This document shows, in pieces, positions 1-6,445 of a stretch of 12,569 nt of DNA (positions are counted from its first letter, which is position 1; each line of letters starts with the position of its first letter). Source of the DNA: Gemmatimonadota bacterium. GTDB lineage: Bacteria; Gemmatimonadota; Gemmatimonadetes; Palauibacterales; Palauibacteraceae. The DNA is taken from NCBI GenBank assembly GCA_013042495.1, contig JABDQB010000215.1:1-12569 (forward strand), given 5' to 3'. A program made the translations under genes and the position numbers. Under the pieces are notes generated by a model, which made no database searches, was not told the origin of the DNA, and saw nothing but the letters and a program-made list of their open reading frames with translations.

Positions 1-231
1 GTGATTACCTTGTGCGCAGAGGAGAACTGTCCGGTCTGGCTGGGCGACGCCTGGCGGGTGCACTGGGCACTACCGGACCCTGCGGCGGCCACAGGATCCG
101 ATGAGCAAGTGCTCGAGTCGTTCCGGCGTGTCCGGGACGATCTTGTGAAACGACTGACGAAGGTCATGGGGTCGGCCACGAACTGGCCGGACCACGAGCA
201 TCGAGGACAGGGATTGAAGCATGGTGGTTGA
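1..231 (+). CDS. arsC: Arsenate reductase ArsC (low-molecular-weight phosphatase type), 3' part only
   Basis: The reading frame is open from the first base, so only the C-terminal 76 residues are visible. They read like the end of a thioredoxin-type ArsC of the low-molecular-weight tyrosine-phosphatase fold. The sequence VITLCAEENCPVWLG holds the cysteines that usually form the intramolecular redox relay, and HWALPDPA carries the catalytic acid Asp. A helix around SDEQVLESFRRVRDDLVKRL matches the family's last helix. The enzyme reduces arsenate to arsenite in the cytoplasm. The P-loop (CxxxxxR) would lie upstream of the window and cannot be checked. The first codon is GTG but is probably internal. 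The stop overlaps the next gene by 11 bp, so the two are likely cotranscribed. A protein-tyrosine phosphatase is the alternative, but the cysteine pair favours ArsC. Confidence 0.8.
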   Translation: MITLCAEENCPVWLGDAWRVHWALPDPAAATGSDEQVLESFRRVRDDLVKRLTKVMGSATNWPDHEHRGQGLKHGG

Positions 232-424
232 ACTGAAGATCGTCGGAATGAGCTGCGGGCACTGCACCGCGCGGGTGGAGAAGGCCCTGGGAACAGTCCC
301 GGGCGTGACTTCCGTGGACGTCACGCTGGAGCCCGGATCCGCGACCGTGACCGGAGAGAGCGTCAGCCTCGACGATCTGGTGGAAGCGGTGGATCGCGCG
401 GGGTTCACGGCCGAGAAGAACTGA
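221..424 (+). CDS. copZ: Copper chaperone / heavy-metal-associated domain protein (CopZ-like)
   Basis: This 67-residue protein is a single HMA domain. GMSCGHC, with Cys12 and Cys15, is the Cu(I)-binding loop, followed by the expected helix (TARVEKAL) and the GV..V.V strand, and it ends with the AGF turn typical of CopZ. It should carry Cu(I) in the cytoplasm and hand it to a P-type ATPase or another copper protein. The start ATG overlaps the arsC stop by 11 bp and has an AGGG about 8 bases upstream. The stop is only 9 bp from the stop of the converging ctaG, leaving no room for an ordinary terminator. Its position beside sco and ctaG suggests a local copper-handling group, which is inference. 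Length and motif are normal for the family. Confidence 0.93.
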   Translation: MVVELKIVGMSCGHCTARVEKALGTVPGVTSVDVTLEPGSATVTGESVSLDDLVEAVDRAGFTAEKN

Positions 425-433
425 CCGGGCGAG

Positions 434-1270
434 TCAGGCCGCCGGGGCCGGCCCCTCGGCTTCGCCTTCGCGGGCGTACCACAGGAAGAACTGGATGGTG
501 ATGGCGGTCCACAGGACCAGTCCACCGCCGATCTTCATCAGCAGGCCGGCCACCTGCTGGTCCTCCCTCGCGCCGAGGACACTCACGGGCGGGGCCAGTT
601 CATAGATGCCGTAGAACGGGAGCTCTCCGAACGTGAGGAAGGCATACGGCATCGTGTTGAGGACGGTGCTCAGGAAGAGGTAGCCCATCTTCAGCGCGTA
701 CCCGAAGCGCGGCCTCGTGGGCACCGGCGCCACGACCGGCCACCAGAAGATCAGCCCTCCCCCCAGCCACAGCGTGTCGATGGCGAAGGACCCCAGCGGT
801 GTCACCATCAGGCGATCCACCACCGACGGCAGGTGCGTATAGAACAGGACCACCTGGAAGATCGCGAGCGCGATCAGAGGGTGCGTCACGAAGCGCAGGA
901 CCCGCACCACCCCGGACCTCGCGGCGAGCCGATCCCATGCCCTGCCCGGCACCCCGAGAAGGAGCAGCGGAGGCGCGACCAGCGCCGTGAGCAGGTATTG
1001 GAGCATGTGCGCGGACGCCAGGTATCCGGATAGGGCTCCCACGGGCCAGTCGAGAGCTACCCACAAGGCCAGGACCCCACCGAACCAGGCCCAGCGTGAC
1101 CGTCTCTCGCCCGGCCGGACCGATGTCTCGGTCGAGCCTTCGGCGCCCCTGCCCAGCAGCCAGTACAGGCCGACAAGGAGTCCGACGAACAGCCACACGC
1201 CGGGAAAGGGCCGGGGACTCCAGGTCCAGGCAGCCGTCTGGGCCGAACACCACCACTGGAGACCGCTCAC
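434..1270 (-). CDS. ctaG: Cytochrome c oxidase assembly factor CtaG (caa3 type)
   Basis: This 278-residue protein is strongly hydrophobic, with about seven membrane helices, and belongs to the Caa3_CtaG family. That family is needed to build active caa3-type cytochrome c oxidase, probably at the CuB site, and it acts in the cytoplasmic membrane. Diagnostic points are the N-terminal WWCSAQ...WTWSP segment (residues 6-19) and the SAHMLQYLL...APPLLLLGVP block (86-108), whose His-Met..Gln is the family hallmark. The start is GTG, and its last base pairs with the sco stop in a GTGA overlap, so translation is probably coupled to sco. There is little Shine-Dalgarno signal of its own, which fits coupling. 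It is convergent with the copZ-like gene. No oxidase subunit lies in the window. It is distinct from Cox11, which is also sometimes called CtaG. Confidence 0.93.
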   Translation of the reverse strand: MSGLQWWCSAQTAAWTWSPRPFPGVWLFVGLLVGLYWLLGRGAEGSTETSVRPGERRSRWAWFGGVLALWVALDWPVGALSGYLASAHMLQYLLTALVAPPLLLLGVPGRAWDRLAARSGVVRVLRFVTHPLIALAIFQVVLFYTHLPSVVDRLMVTPLGSFAIDTLWLGGGLIFWWPVVAPVPTRPRFGYALKMGYLFLSTVLNTMPYAFLTFGELPFYGIYELAPPVSVLGAREDQQVAGLLMKIGGGLVLWTAITIQFFLWYAREGEAEGPAPAA

Positions 1271-1935
1271 GGATCCAGCAGCCTGGGAAGGTCGTGCTGC
1301 CAGTCCGCTTGCCGGGTACCGAAGGGATAGATCACCCGAAATCCATCGCCGGGGGGGAAGGCGATCACCTGGGACGCGTGCCCGACGGCATAGTCGGGAC
1401 CGGCCGCCGTATCGCGGATGGCGGCGGGCAAGCCGAGGCTCAGCATGATTCGGTCGACCTCGGCCTCGCTTCCCCGCAGACCCACGAAATCCGTGTCGAA
1501 GTTCCCGAGCCAGTCTCGCAGTCGTTCGGGCGTGTCCCGCCGCGGATCCGCCGTGACGAAGATCACCCGCATGCGCCGCTGCTCCTCGATGCTCAGATCA
1601 CGCTTGACGGCCGCGAGGCTCGCCATGTGAACCGGGCAGATGTCCGGGCAGAAGGTGTAGCCGAAGAAGAGCAGCGCCAGCTTGCCCTCGGTGTCGGAGC
1701 GAAAATCGAGAGCGTCTCCGTTCACGTCGGTGAGAACGAAGTCGGGTCGGGGCTCGGCGTCCGCGAGCAAGATGCCGCGATAGCCGGTGGCGCTCGCTCG
1801 CTCCTCGGCCTGGGTGCGCTCGGGAGCCTCGACCCTGCACGCGTTTGACGACAGGCCCAGGCAAGCCGCGAGCGCGGCGATGCGGACGGCCCGGCCGGCA
1901 GTCCATCGGATCGAGTGCTGGCTGGTCGGGTTCAT
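1267..1935 (-). CDS. sco: Sco1/SenC/PrrC-family copper chaperone for cytochrome oxidase
   Basis: This 222-residue protein has an N-terminal membrane or lipoprotein signal (about 15-33) and then a thioredoxin-fold Sco domain. The copper ligands are present: FCPDICP gives Cys96 and Cys100, and the conserved distal His is His186 in VGHASQV. The TADPRRDTPERL segment is also typical. Sco proteins pass copper to the CuA site of cytochrome c oxidase on the outer face of the membrane, or act as a thiol reductant there. Cys25 (LAAC) or Cys33 (SNAC) could be a lipidation site, and neither is clear-cut. The gene comes first in a two-gene unit with ctaG (GTGA overlap). The ATG at 1935 has only a weak ribosome site (GGTTGG). 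The upstream 170 bp are shared with the divergent DoxX-family gene. Confidence 0.95.
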   Translation of the reverse strand: MNPTSQHSIRWTAGRAVRIAALAACLGLSSNACRVEAPERTQAEERASATGYRGILLADAEPRPDFVLTDVNGDALDFRSDTEGKLALLFFGYTFCPDICPVHMASLAAVKRDLSIEEQRRMRVIFVTADPRRDTPERLRDWLGNFDTDFVGLRGSEAEVDRIMLSLGLPAAIRDTAAGPDYAVGHASQVIAFPPGDGFRVIYPFGTRQADWQHDLPRLLDP

Positions 1936-2042
1936 GTCGCCGCCAACCTACTGCCGCGCGCACAACCGCACGAGTTCTCCCTCGACGGGGCGCGAGAAGG
2001 AACCCCGGCCACCTCCGCCAAGGTCGTGTGAGTGGACAGAAG

Positions 2043-2068
2043 GAACCGCATGGATGAGAATGCGGTTC
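2043..2068. promoter_or_regulatory. Perfect 9-bp inverted repeat, possible operator or leader hairpin
   Basis: The arms GAACCGCAT (2043-2051) and ATGCGGTTC (2060-2068) are exact reverse complements separated by 8 bases. The repeat lies 37 bp before the start of the DoxX-family gene and about 108 bp before sco on the other strand. Arm length and spacing suit a dimeric repressor site, but an mRNA hairpin in the 5' leader is equally possible. No regulator gene is present in the window. Confidence 0.5.
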
Positions 2069-2105
2069 GGCACGCTGCACGCAGAACCTTGAACGAGGAG
2101 ACCAT

Positions 2106-2519
2106 ATGGACAGTCACGCACACTCCCGGTACCAGTACCTCACATGGGCGATCCTGCGAATCGTCGTGGGATTGGCGTTCATGACGCACGGCTTGCCGAA
2201 GCTGTTCGGCTGGCTGGGCGGCTTCGGCGGCGCCGGCGAAGCGGCAGCACTCATGTCACGGTTCGGCGTGGCTGGCGTTCTCGAAACGTTCGGCGGCCTG
2301 TTGATCGTGATCGGTCTGCTCACGCGCCCCGTGGCATTCGTCCTCGCCGGCCAGATGGCGGTGGCCTATTTCTGGATCCACGTGGGCGGGGGCGGTCTGT
2401 GGTGGTGGGGAAACGGGGGCGAGCTGGCGATGATCTTCTCGTTCGTCTTCCTCTTCTTCGCCGCCTGGGGAGCCGGGCCGTACAGCGTGGACGCGAAGCT
2501 GGCTGCCAAACGCGAGTAA
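2106..2519 (+). CDS. DoxX-family integral membrane protein
   Basis: This 137-residue protein has four predicted membrane helices and a short charged C-terminus. The opening LRIVVGLAFMTHGLPKLFG segment and the later ETFGGLLIVIGLLTRP block are characteristic of the DoxX/SURF4-like family. These small proteins are named after a subunit of an archaeal terminal quinol oxidase. In bacteria many are linked to redox, thiol or membrane-stress functions, and the exact activity is unknown. The start has a strong ribosome site (GAGGAG, about 5 bases before ATG). A 9-bp palindrome lies upstream and a GC-rich hairpin follows the stop, so it looks monocistronic. A glycine- and tryptophan-rich loop (residues 95-104) is unusual in composition but known in the family. 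It is divergent from sco, in keeping with a respiratory context, although that link is inference. Confidence 0.92.
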   Translation: MDSHAHSRYQYLTWAILRIVVGLAFMTHGLPKLFGWLGGFGGAGEAAALMSRFGVAGVLETFGGLLIVIGLLTRPVAFVLAGQMAVAYFWIHVGGGGLWWWGNGGELAMIFSFVFLFFAAWGAGPYSVDAKLAAKRE

Positions 2520-2526
2520 CCGGGGT

Positions 2527-2549
2527 CCCCCGCGGTCATTCCGCGGGGG
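2527..2549 (+). terminator. GC-rich hairpin, probable terminator after the DoxX-family gene
   Basis: CCCCCGCGG (2527-2535) and CCGCGGGGG (2541-2549) form a perfect 9-bp stem with a TCATT loop, starting 8 bases after the stop codon. No T-run follows, so termination might be inefficient or need other factors. The structure is symmetric and could act on both strands. It also contains the stop codon (2536-2538, minus strand) of the decayed gene described next. Confidence 0.55.
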
Positions 2550-2728
2550 CAGCCTCCACTATCGCTCGCTCGGACCGTGACCACTCGATCAGAGTCTCCG
2601 CGTCCGCCACGGAGAGACCTGCCTCCGGGTGCAGCGGCAGGTAGATCTTCAGCGGCATCTCCTTGTCCGCGACCTTTTCCTCTTCTTCACGTCCCTGTAG
2701 ACCAGCCAGGAGACGGGGGCCACCCTCA
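2536..2728 (-). pseudogene. Remnant of a haem-binding-domain (Haem_bd-like) cytochrome gene
   Basis: Two minus-strand frames carry pieces of one protein family. One frame (2682-2726) reads RVAPVSWLVYRDVKK, which matches the segment just after the CxxCH haem site in Haem_bd proteins. A second frame (2536-2688) reads EEEEKVADKEMPLKIYLPL, then HPEAGLS and LIEWSR, which matches the C-terminal end of the same family up to a TGA at 2536-2538. The normal link between the pieces, some 20-30 residues, is missing and the frame changes there. The N-terminal half, including CxxCH, is absent because sufE occupies that position. I read this as a gene broken by an internal deletion plus a frameshift and cut off at sufE. 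A 40-codon ORF from the ATG at 2658 could still be translated but would lack the haem site. The family match is from recall, without alignment. Confidence 0.6.
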
Positions 2729-3169
2729 CAGGTCTTCCCCCCCGTTCACGGTCTCTCGAATCTGCCGTTTGAGACGGGCGAGAATCGCGCCCATCCCACG
2801 GAGTCTCAGTGCCGACACCACCTCCTGCAGCCCCATGCCCGAGTAGAAATTCGGCGGGACCTCGATCACGTCCCGCCAGGGCTCACCCTCGAGGCCCTCC
2901 CGGAGAATGCCGGCAAACCCGCGCACGGTGGGCGCCTCGGGCGGACAGTCGAAGAACAGGTGGACCGCTCCGGTGTCATCGATCTCGGTGGCCAGGAAGA
3001 ACGGCGTCTGGCATTCGTGCACTTGCTCGAGCCGTTTCCGGTCACCCGCCAGCTCCTCGGGCAGCGGTGGAACCCGGCGCGAGTAGTCGAGCAGTGCGTG
3101 AACCCGCAGCTCCTTAGGCGCCGCTGCGAACTGATCGACGATTCCCTGCAGTTTGTCCGGCATCGGCAT
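2726..3169 (-). CDS. sufE: SufE-family sulfur acceptor / Fe-S assembly protein
   Basis: This 147-residue protein has the full SufE fold. HECQTPFFL carries the sulfur-accepting cysteine (Cys53), and it continues through VHLFFDCPPEAPTVRGF, with an extra Cys75, to the conserved FYSGMGLQEVVSALRLRGM block. SufE takes persulfide sulfur from a desulfurase such as SufS and passes it on for Fe-S cluster assembly in the cytoplasm. The start is ATG at 3169, with AAAGGG about 10 bases upstream; a second ATG two codons later (3163) is also possible. It is divergent from the rhodanese gene, with 87 bp between the starts. In mycobacteria SseA (rhodanese) and a SufE-like gene are also neighbours, so a functional pair is plausible. 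Near the C-terminus the coding strand has a run of seven G. One added G would shift translation into the decayed haem-protein frame. Confidence 0.95.
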   Translation of the reverse strand: MPMPDKLQGIVDQFAAAPKELRVHALLDYSRRVPPLPEELAGDRKRLEQVHECQTPFFLATEIDDTGAVHLFFDCPPEAPTVRGFAGILREGLEGEPWRDVIEVPPNFYSGMGLQEVVSALRLRGMGAILARLKRQIRETVNGGEDL

Positions 3170-3256
3170 ACGATCTGAACCCTTTGGAGTGAGAAGCGTT
3201 ATCTTGGATATGTGACGGGGGCTCCGCGATTACGCAACGACAACCAGGAGTACGCC

Positions 3257-4132
3257 ATGCCGGTCGGCCAGGATCCATCGCCTCAATTTCAGCAGTTCGC
3301 TCGCCCGGAGAAGCTCGTGTCGGCCGATTGGGTCGCCGAGCGGCTGGACGACCCGAACGTGGTCATCGTCGAATCCGATGAAGACGTGCTCCTCTACGAG
3401 ACGGGCCACATCCCGGGGGCCGTGAAAGTCGACTGGCATGCGGATCTGAATGATCCCCTGGTCCGCGACTACCTGACGCCCGAGCGTTTTGCCGAGTTGT
3501 TGTCACGGAAAGGAATCACGCGAGACCACAGCGTCGTGTTCTACGGGGACAACTTCAACTGGTGGGCCGCCTACGCCCTCTGGGTGTTCACTCTCTTCGG
3601 CCACCCGGATACTCGCCTGCTGGACGGCGGACGTCAGAAATGGGTGGCCGACGGGAGGCCGATGACGACCGACGTGCCGGAACGCGAGCCGACTGACTAC
3701 CCGGTGGTAAACCGCGATGACGCACCGGTCAGGGCGTTTCGGGACCAGGTATTCCGCCATTACGATCAGGGTGGCCGGCTGGTCGATGTTCGGTCACCGC
3801 AGGAATACAGCGGAGAACTGCTTCACATGCCCGACTACCCGCAGGAGGGAGCCCTTCGCGGCGGTCACATCCCGGGCGCGGCCAACGTTCCATGGAAGAG
3901 AGCCGCGAATGACGACGGAACGTTCAAGTCGGCCGAAGAACTGCAGGCCATTTACCTCGGTGAGGTCGGCCTGAAGGCAGACGAGGAGGTGATCGCCTAT
4001 TGCCGGATCGGCGAACGCTCTAGCCACACGTGGTTCGTGCTCACTCAGCTTCTCGGCTTTACCCGCGTCCGGAACTACGACGGATCGTGGACCGAGTGGG
4101 GCAACCTGGTGGGAGCCCCGATCGAGAAATAG
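3257..4132 (+). CDS. sseA: Two-domain thiosulfate sulfurtransferase (rhodanese, SseA/CysA-like)
   Basis: This 291-residue protein has two rhodanese domains, at about 20-140 and 165-285. The C-terminal domain has the active loop YCRIGERSS with catalytic Cys249. The N-terminal domain has FYGDNFNWWA, where Asp98 replaces the cysteine, so that domain is structural. The text around the active site is very like mycobacterial CysA/SseA. The enzyme moves sulfane sulfur from thiosulfate or a related donor to a thiol acceptor, normally in the cytoplasm; no signal peptide is seen. I chose the ATG at 3257 because AGGAG lies 6 bases before it. An in-frame GTG at 3212 would add 15 poorly conserved-looking residues. 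The 3' end overlaps the converging membrane-protein gene by 58 bp. Divergent sufE suggests that sulfur passes between the two proteins, which is inference. Confidence 0.95.
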   Translation: MPVGQDPSPQFQQFARPEKLVSADWVAERLDDPNVVIVESDEDVLLYETGHIPGAVKVDWHADLNDPLVRDYLTPERFAELLSRKGITRDHSVVFYGDNFNWWAAYALWVFTLFGHPDTRLLDGGRQKWVADGRPMTTDVPEREPTDYPVVNRDDAPVRAFRDQVFRHYDQGGRLVDVRSPQEYSGELLHMPDYPQEGALRGGHIPGAANVPWKRAANDDGTFKSAEELQAIYLGEVGLKADEEVIAYCRIGERSSHTWFVLTQLLGFTRVRNYDGSWTEWGNLVGAPIEK

Positions 4133-4944
4133 GCGCCCGCACCCGCCAGGGCTGCCCACAGAGGGGACAGAGCGGCGAGACCGGTCCGTCCCTCCAGCAG
4201 GACCACAGCGGTCAGGGCGAGTAAGCCCAGCCCCTGCGCCGCCCGCACGCGCGTTCCGGACAGGGGCCGGGAGTCCGCGTCGGACGCAGTTACCGGACTC
4301 GCAGAAGCGCGAATCAGGGCGAGAAACGGCAGAGTCGCGGCAAGCGCCAGCCACGTCGTCAGGCCCAGGGTCCCGTCCCCCGCCATTCCTGGCGTTGCTT
4401 CCACCCGCCCGATTCCGACCGCGAGTATGCCGATCGCGGCTCCCGCAGCGGCCAGGTGAACGCGATGCGGCGGCCTGAGCACCGCGTCCAGCGCGAGCGC
4501 CGCGGCGGCAGCGACCGCCAGCACCAGGTATCCCCTCCATACTGCCACTCCGACAAGGGCCAGGATCGCGAACGTGTCCAGCGGCCGCGCAGCCGGCCCG
4601 ACGGTCCGGTTCAGGATCCGGAGCAATAGAAGAACGAGAAGGGTGGCGGCGAAGTCGGGCGACCCAAGGACCGCCAGCGGGATGAGGCTCACGGCCGCCG
4701 CGACGAACGCGGACAGATCGTGGTCCGGATCCAGCTCGCGCGCCATGGCCCACGCCAGGAAGAACCCGATGGCCATCAGCAGACTGCCGAAGGACGCCTC
4801 GGGCGAGGGCGTGCCGGCCATGCGACGCACGATGAATCCCAGGATCATCACCGCCAGCGACAGGCTGGCGACCGCCCGGTTCGTAGGATAGCGCCGGTCC
4901 ACGGGCCGGCCGATCGAGGTGAAGCGACGAGCGCTTTCGTTCAC
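4075..4944 (-). CDS. Polytopic membrane protein of unknown function
   Basis: I do not recognise this 289-residue protein. After a short basic N-terminus (NESARRFTSIGRPVDRRYP) it has about eight to nine hydrophobic stretches rich in Ala, Leu and Val. The few charged spots include RELDPDHDLSAF, between the second and third helices, and a TASDADSRPL loop near the C-terminus. The start is uncertain. A GTG at 4944 has GAGAAG just upstream and lies 20 bp after the preceding stop. An ATG at 5031 would overlap the upstream gene by 68 bp and add a low-complexity Ser/Gly segment that mirrors the other frame, so I prefer GTG. It follows the Npt-like transporter gene closely and probably shares its transcript. 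Its last 58 bp run into the end of the rhodanese gene on the opposite strand. No function is assigned. Confidence 0.75.
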   Translation of the reverse strand: MNESARRFTSIGRPVDRRYPTNRAVASLSLAVMILGFIVRRMAGTPSPEASFGSLLMAIGFFLAWAMARELDPDHDLSAFVAAAVSLIPLAVLGSPDFAATLLVLLLLRILNRTVGPAARPLDTFAILALVGVAVWRGYLVLAVAAAAALALDAVLRPPHRVHLAAAGAAIGILAVGIGRVEATPGMAGDGTLGLTTWLALAATLPFLALIRASASPVTASDADSRPLSGTRVRAAQGLGLLALTAVVLLEGRTGLAALSPLWAALAGAGAYFSIGAPTRLPHSVHDPS

Positions 4945-4963
4945 GGGCTTCTCGCTCTCGAAT

Positions 4964-6445
4964 TCATACCGGTGGACGCCCGGTCCGGACGAGCTCCCTG
5001 TACTCGCGCCCGATTCGGTAGGCGACGGCAAGCCAGATCAGCACCAGCAGGAGGTTCAGGAGAGCAAAGGCACGGATGCTCGTACCGGTAAAGGTCACTA
5101 CGACAAACACCGTGAGAGCCGCGAGCGTGTCTCCGGCGCGCTTGGAAAACGAATCGGTGACCTGCTTTGCCTTGTACTTCTGCTCGCGCGTGGTGGGCAG
5201 GAAGAGAGCGTTCTGCACCGTGTTCTGAAGCGAATAGTCGGTGGCGTTCTCGGCCGTCTTGGCCCACCGCACGTACTCCAGCACCGGATAGACGGCGATC
5301 AGGGCGTAAGACCCGAGCGCGATCAGCGGCAGGATCATGACAGCCACGTGGATCCCAGCGTGCTTGATGATGCGTGAAACGAGAAACAGCTGTATCACCA
5401 GAGCCGCGATGTTCACCCACTTGTGAAACCCGGCATAGAAATCGCCGATGTATTGCTCAACGGTGGCCGCGGCGGCCGTGCCGGACTGGACGGCCGTCTG
5501 CGCTGAGTCGGTGATCAGGAATCGGAGGAGATTCTCGCCATTGGTGTTGACCCAGTTCAGGATCAGGATCAGGATCGCGATGTAGAGCAGGTACCTCGTC
5601 TTGAAGACCATGGCGAAGGCACCACGTCCGGCCTCGATCTGTGGCTCCGCCGGCTCCGCCCTTTTGGGTTCGTCGGCGACGGTCTCACCTCGGGCCTCTT
5701 TCTCGAGCGCCTCCCTGAGAGCTTCCCTGAGGTTCTTGAATTCCCCCGTGTCCATGCGGAACTCGCCGGTGGCCGCCGGCGCAAACGCCGTACTCGATCC
5801 CGGGTCCACGGCGCCTTCCGTACGCTGCCTTTCCCGCCGGTCCACCCAATTCGTGAGAAACAGGCTCATGACCAGCAGGGCGCCGGCGAATAGCATCGGA
5901 AGGTAGAGCCCGAGAGGAATGATCATCTCCTTGACGATGGTCGCGCCGGCGATCGCCCCCACGGCGGCTCCGACCGCTACGATCGGAAACAGCCGCTCCC
6001 CCTCTTCGTTCGTATAGAGGTCGTTCGCGAAACCCCAGAACTGGGCCAGGATCATGGCGCTGAAGATTCCGATCCAGATGAAGAAGACGATCCCGATCTG
6101 AAGCCCTCCCGTCCCCGCCAGGAAGAAGACCAGACAGCAGGCGGCAAAGAACAGCGTGACCACGTTGATCAGCCGGCGCCGCGGAAAACGGTCGGCCAGC
6201 TTCCCGTAGCCGGCGATCACGGGAATCAGGAGGAACGCCATCGCCGCCGACATGTAGGCGGTGAATTCGGGCCCCTTCTCGCCGAGGATCAGCCCGTCCC
6301 GGAGCGGCTTCATCATCGAGTAGGCGGTGAGGAGGATGAAGACGTTCACCGCAAGGATGACGACGTTGGCGCCCTCTCCCGCTTTCACTTCCGCGAAGAG
6401 GCGCAAGGCACGATCGAGAACGCCTGGCTTGCGTTCGCCGTTCAC
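4964..6445 (-). CDS. Npt1/Npt2-family nucleotide transporter-like MFS protein (ATP/ADP translocase fold)
   Basis: This 493-residue membrane protein has about eleven to twelve helices split by a charged cytoplasmic loop at roughly 205-290. SMMKPLRDGLILGEKGPEF (43-61) and GYGKLADRFPRRRLINV (79-95) are typical of the Tlc/Npt carrier family. So is the later segment DYSLQNTVQNALFLPTTREQ and its continuation KYKAKQ. Classical members in Chlamydiae and Rickettsiae swap host ATP for ADP. Free-living bacteria carry relatives whose substrate is mostly unknown, so the transport role here is inferred from fold only. The start is GTG at 6445, with AGGAG 6 bases upstream. The central loop (TGEFRMDTGEFKNLREALRE) is acidic and helix-prone, longer than in the parasite carriers as I recall them. 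The next gene downstream, 20 bp away, is an unknown membrane protein that may work with it. Confidence 0.85.
   Translation of the reverse strand: MNGERKPGVLDRALRLFAEVKAGEGANVVILAVNVFILLTAYSMMKPLRDGLILGEKGPEFTAYMSAAMAFLLIPVIAGYGKLADRFPRRRLINVVTLFFAACCLVFFLAGTGGLQIGIVFFIWIGIFSAMILAQFWGFANDLYTNEEGERLFPIVAVGAAVGAIAGATIVKEMIIPLGLYLPMLFAGALLVMSLFLTNWVDRRERQRTEGAVDPGSSTAFAPAATGEFRMDTGEFKNLREALREALEKEARGETVADEPKRAEPAEPQIEAGRGAFAMVFKTRYLLYIAILILILNWVNTNGENLLRFLITDSAQTAVQSGTAAAATVEQYIGDFYAGFHKWVNIAALVIQLFLVSRIIKHAGIHVAVMILPLIALGSYALIAVYPVLEYVRWAKTAENATDYSLQNTVQNALFLPTTREQKYKAKQVTDSFSKRAGDTLAALTVFVVVTFTGTSIRAFALLNLLLVLIWLAVAYRIGREYRELVRTGRPPV

Noticed and set aside
441..460. GGGGCCGGCCCC palindrome near the copZ/ctaG ends as a terminator
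   Set aside because: It lies inside the ctaG coding end, has no loop and no T-run.
1096..1848. 250-codon plus-strand open frame
   Set aside because: It is antisense to ctaG and sco, both of which have diagnostic motifs in the opposite frame.
2050..2184. 44-codon ORF starting ATGGATGAG with AAGGA upstream, possible leader peptide of the DoxX-family gene
   Set aside because: It runs through the inverted repeat and into the doxX coding region in another frame, and the peptide has no features; the inverted repeat explains part of the local structure better.
3212..3256. GTG start 15 codons upstream for the rhodanese
   Set aside because: There is no ribosome site at 3212, while AGGAG stands correctly before ATG 3257 and homologues begin near there.
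3794..4753. 319-codon minus-strand open frame
   Set aside because: It is rich in Arg, Gly and Pro, covers the end of the rhodanese gene and is out of frame with the hydrophobic membrane protein that has a plausible start; a shadow frame.
4945..5031. ATG at 5031 as start of the unknown membrane protein
   Set aside because: It would overlap the upstream transporter gene by 68 bp and add a Ser/Gly low-complexity tail; GTG 4944 has a better ribosome site.
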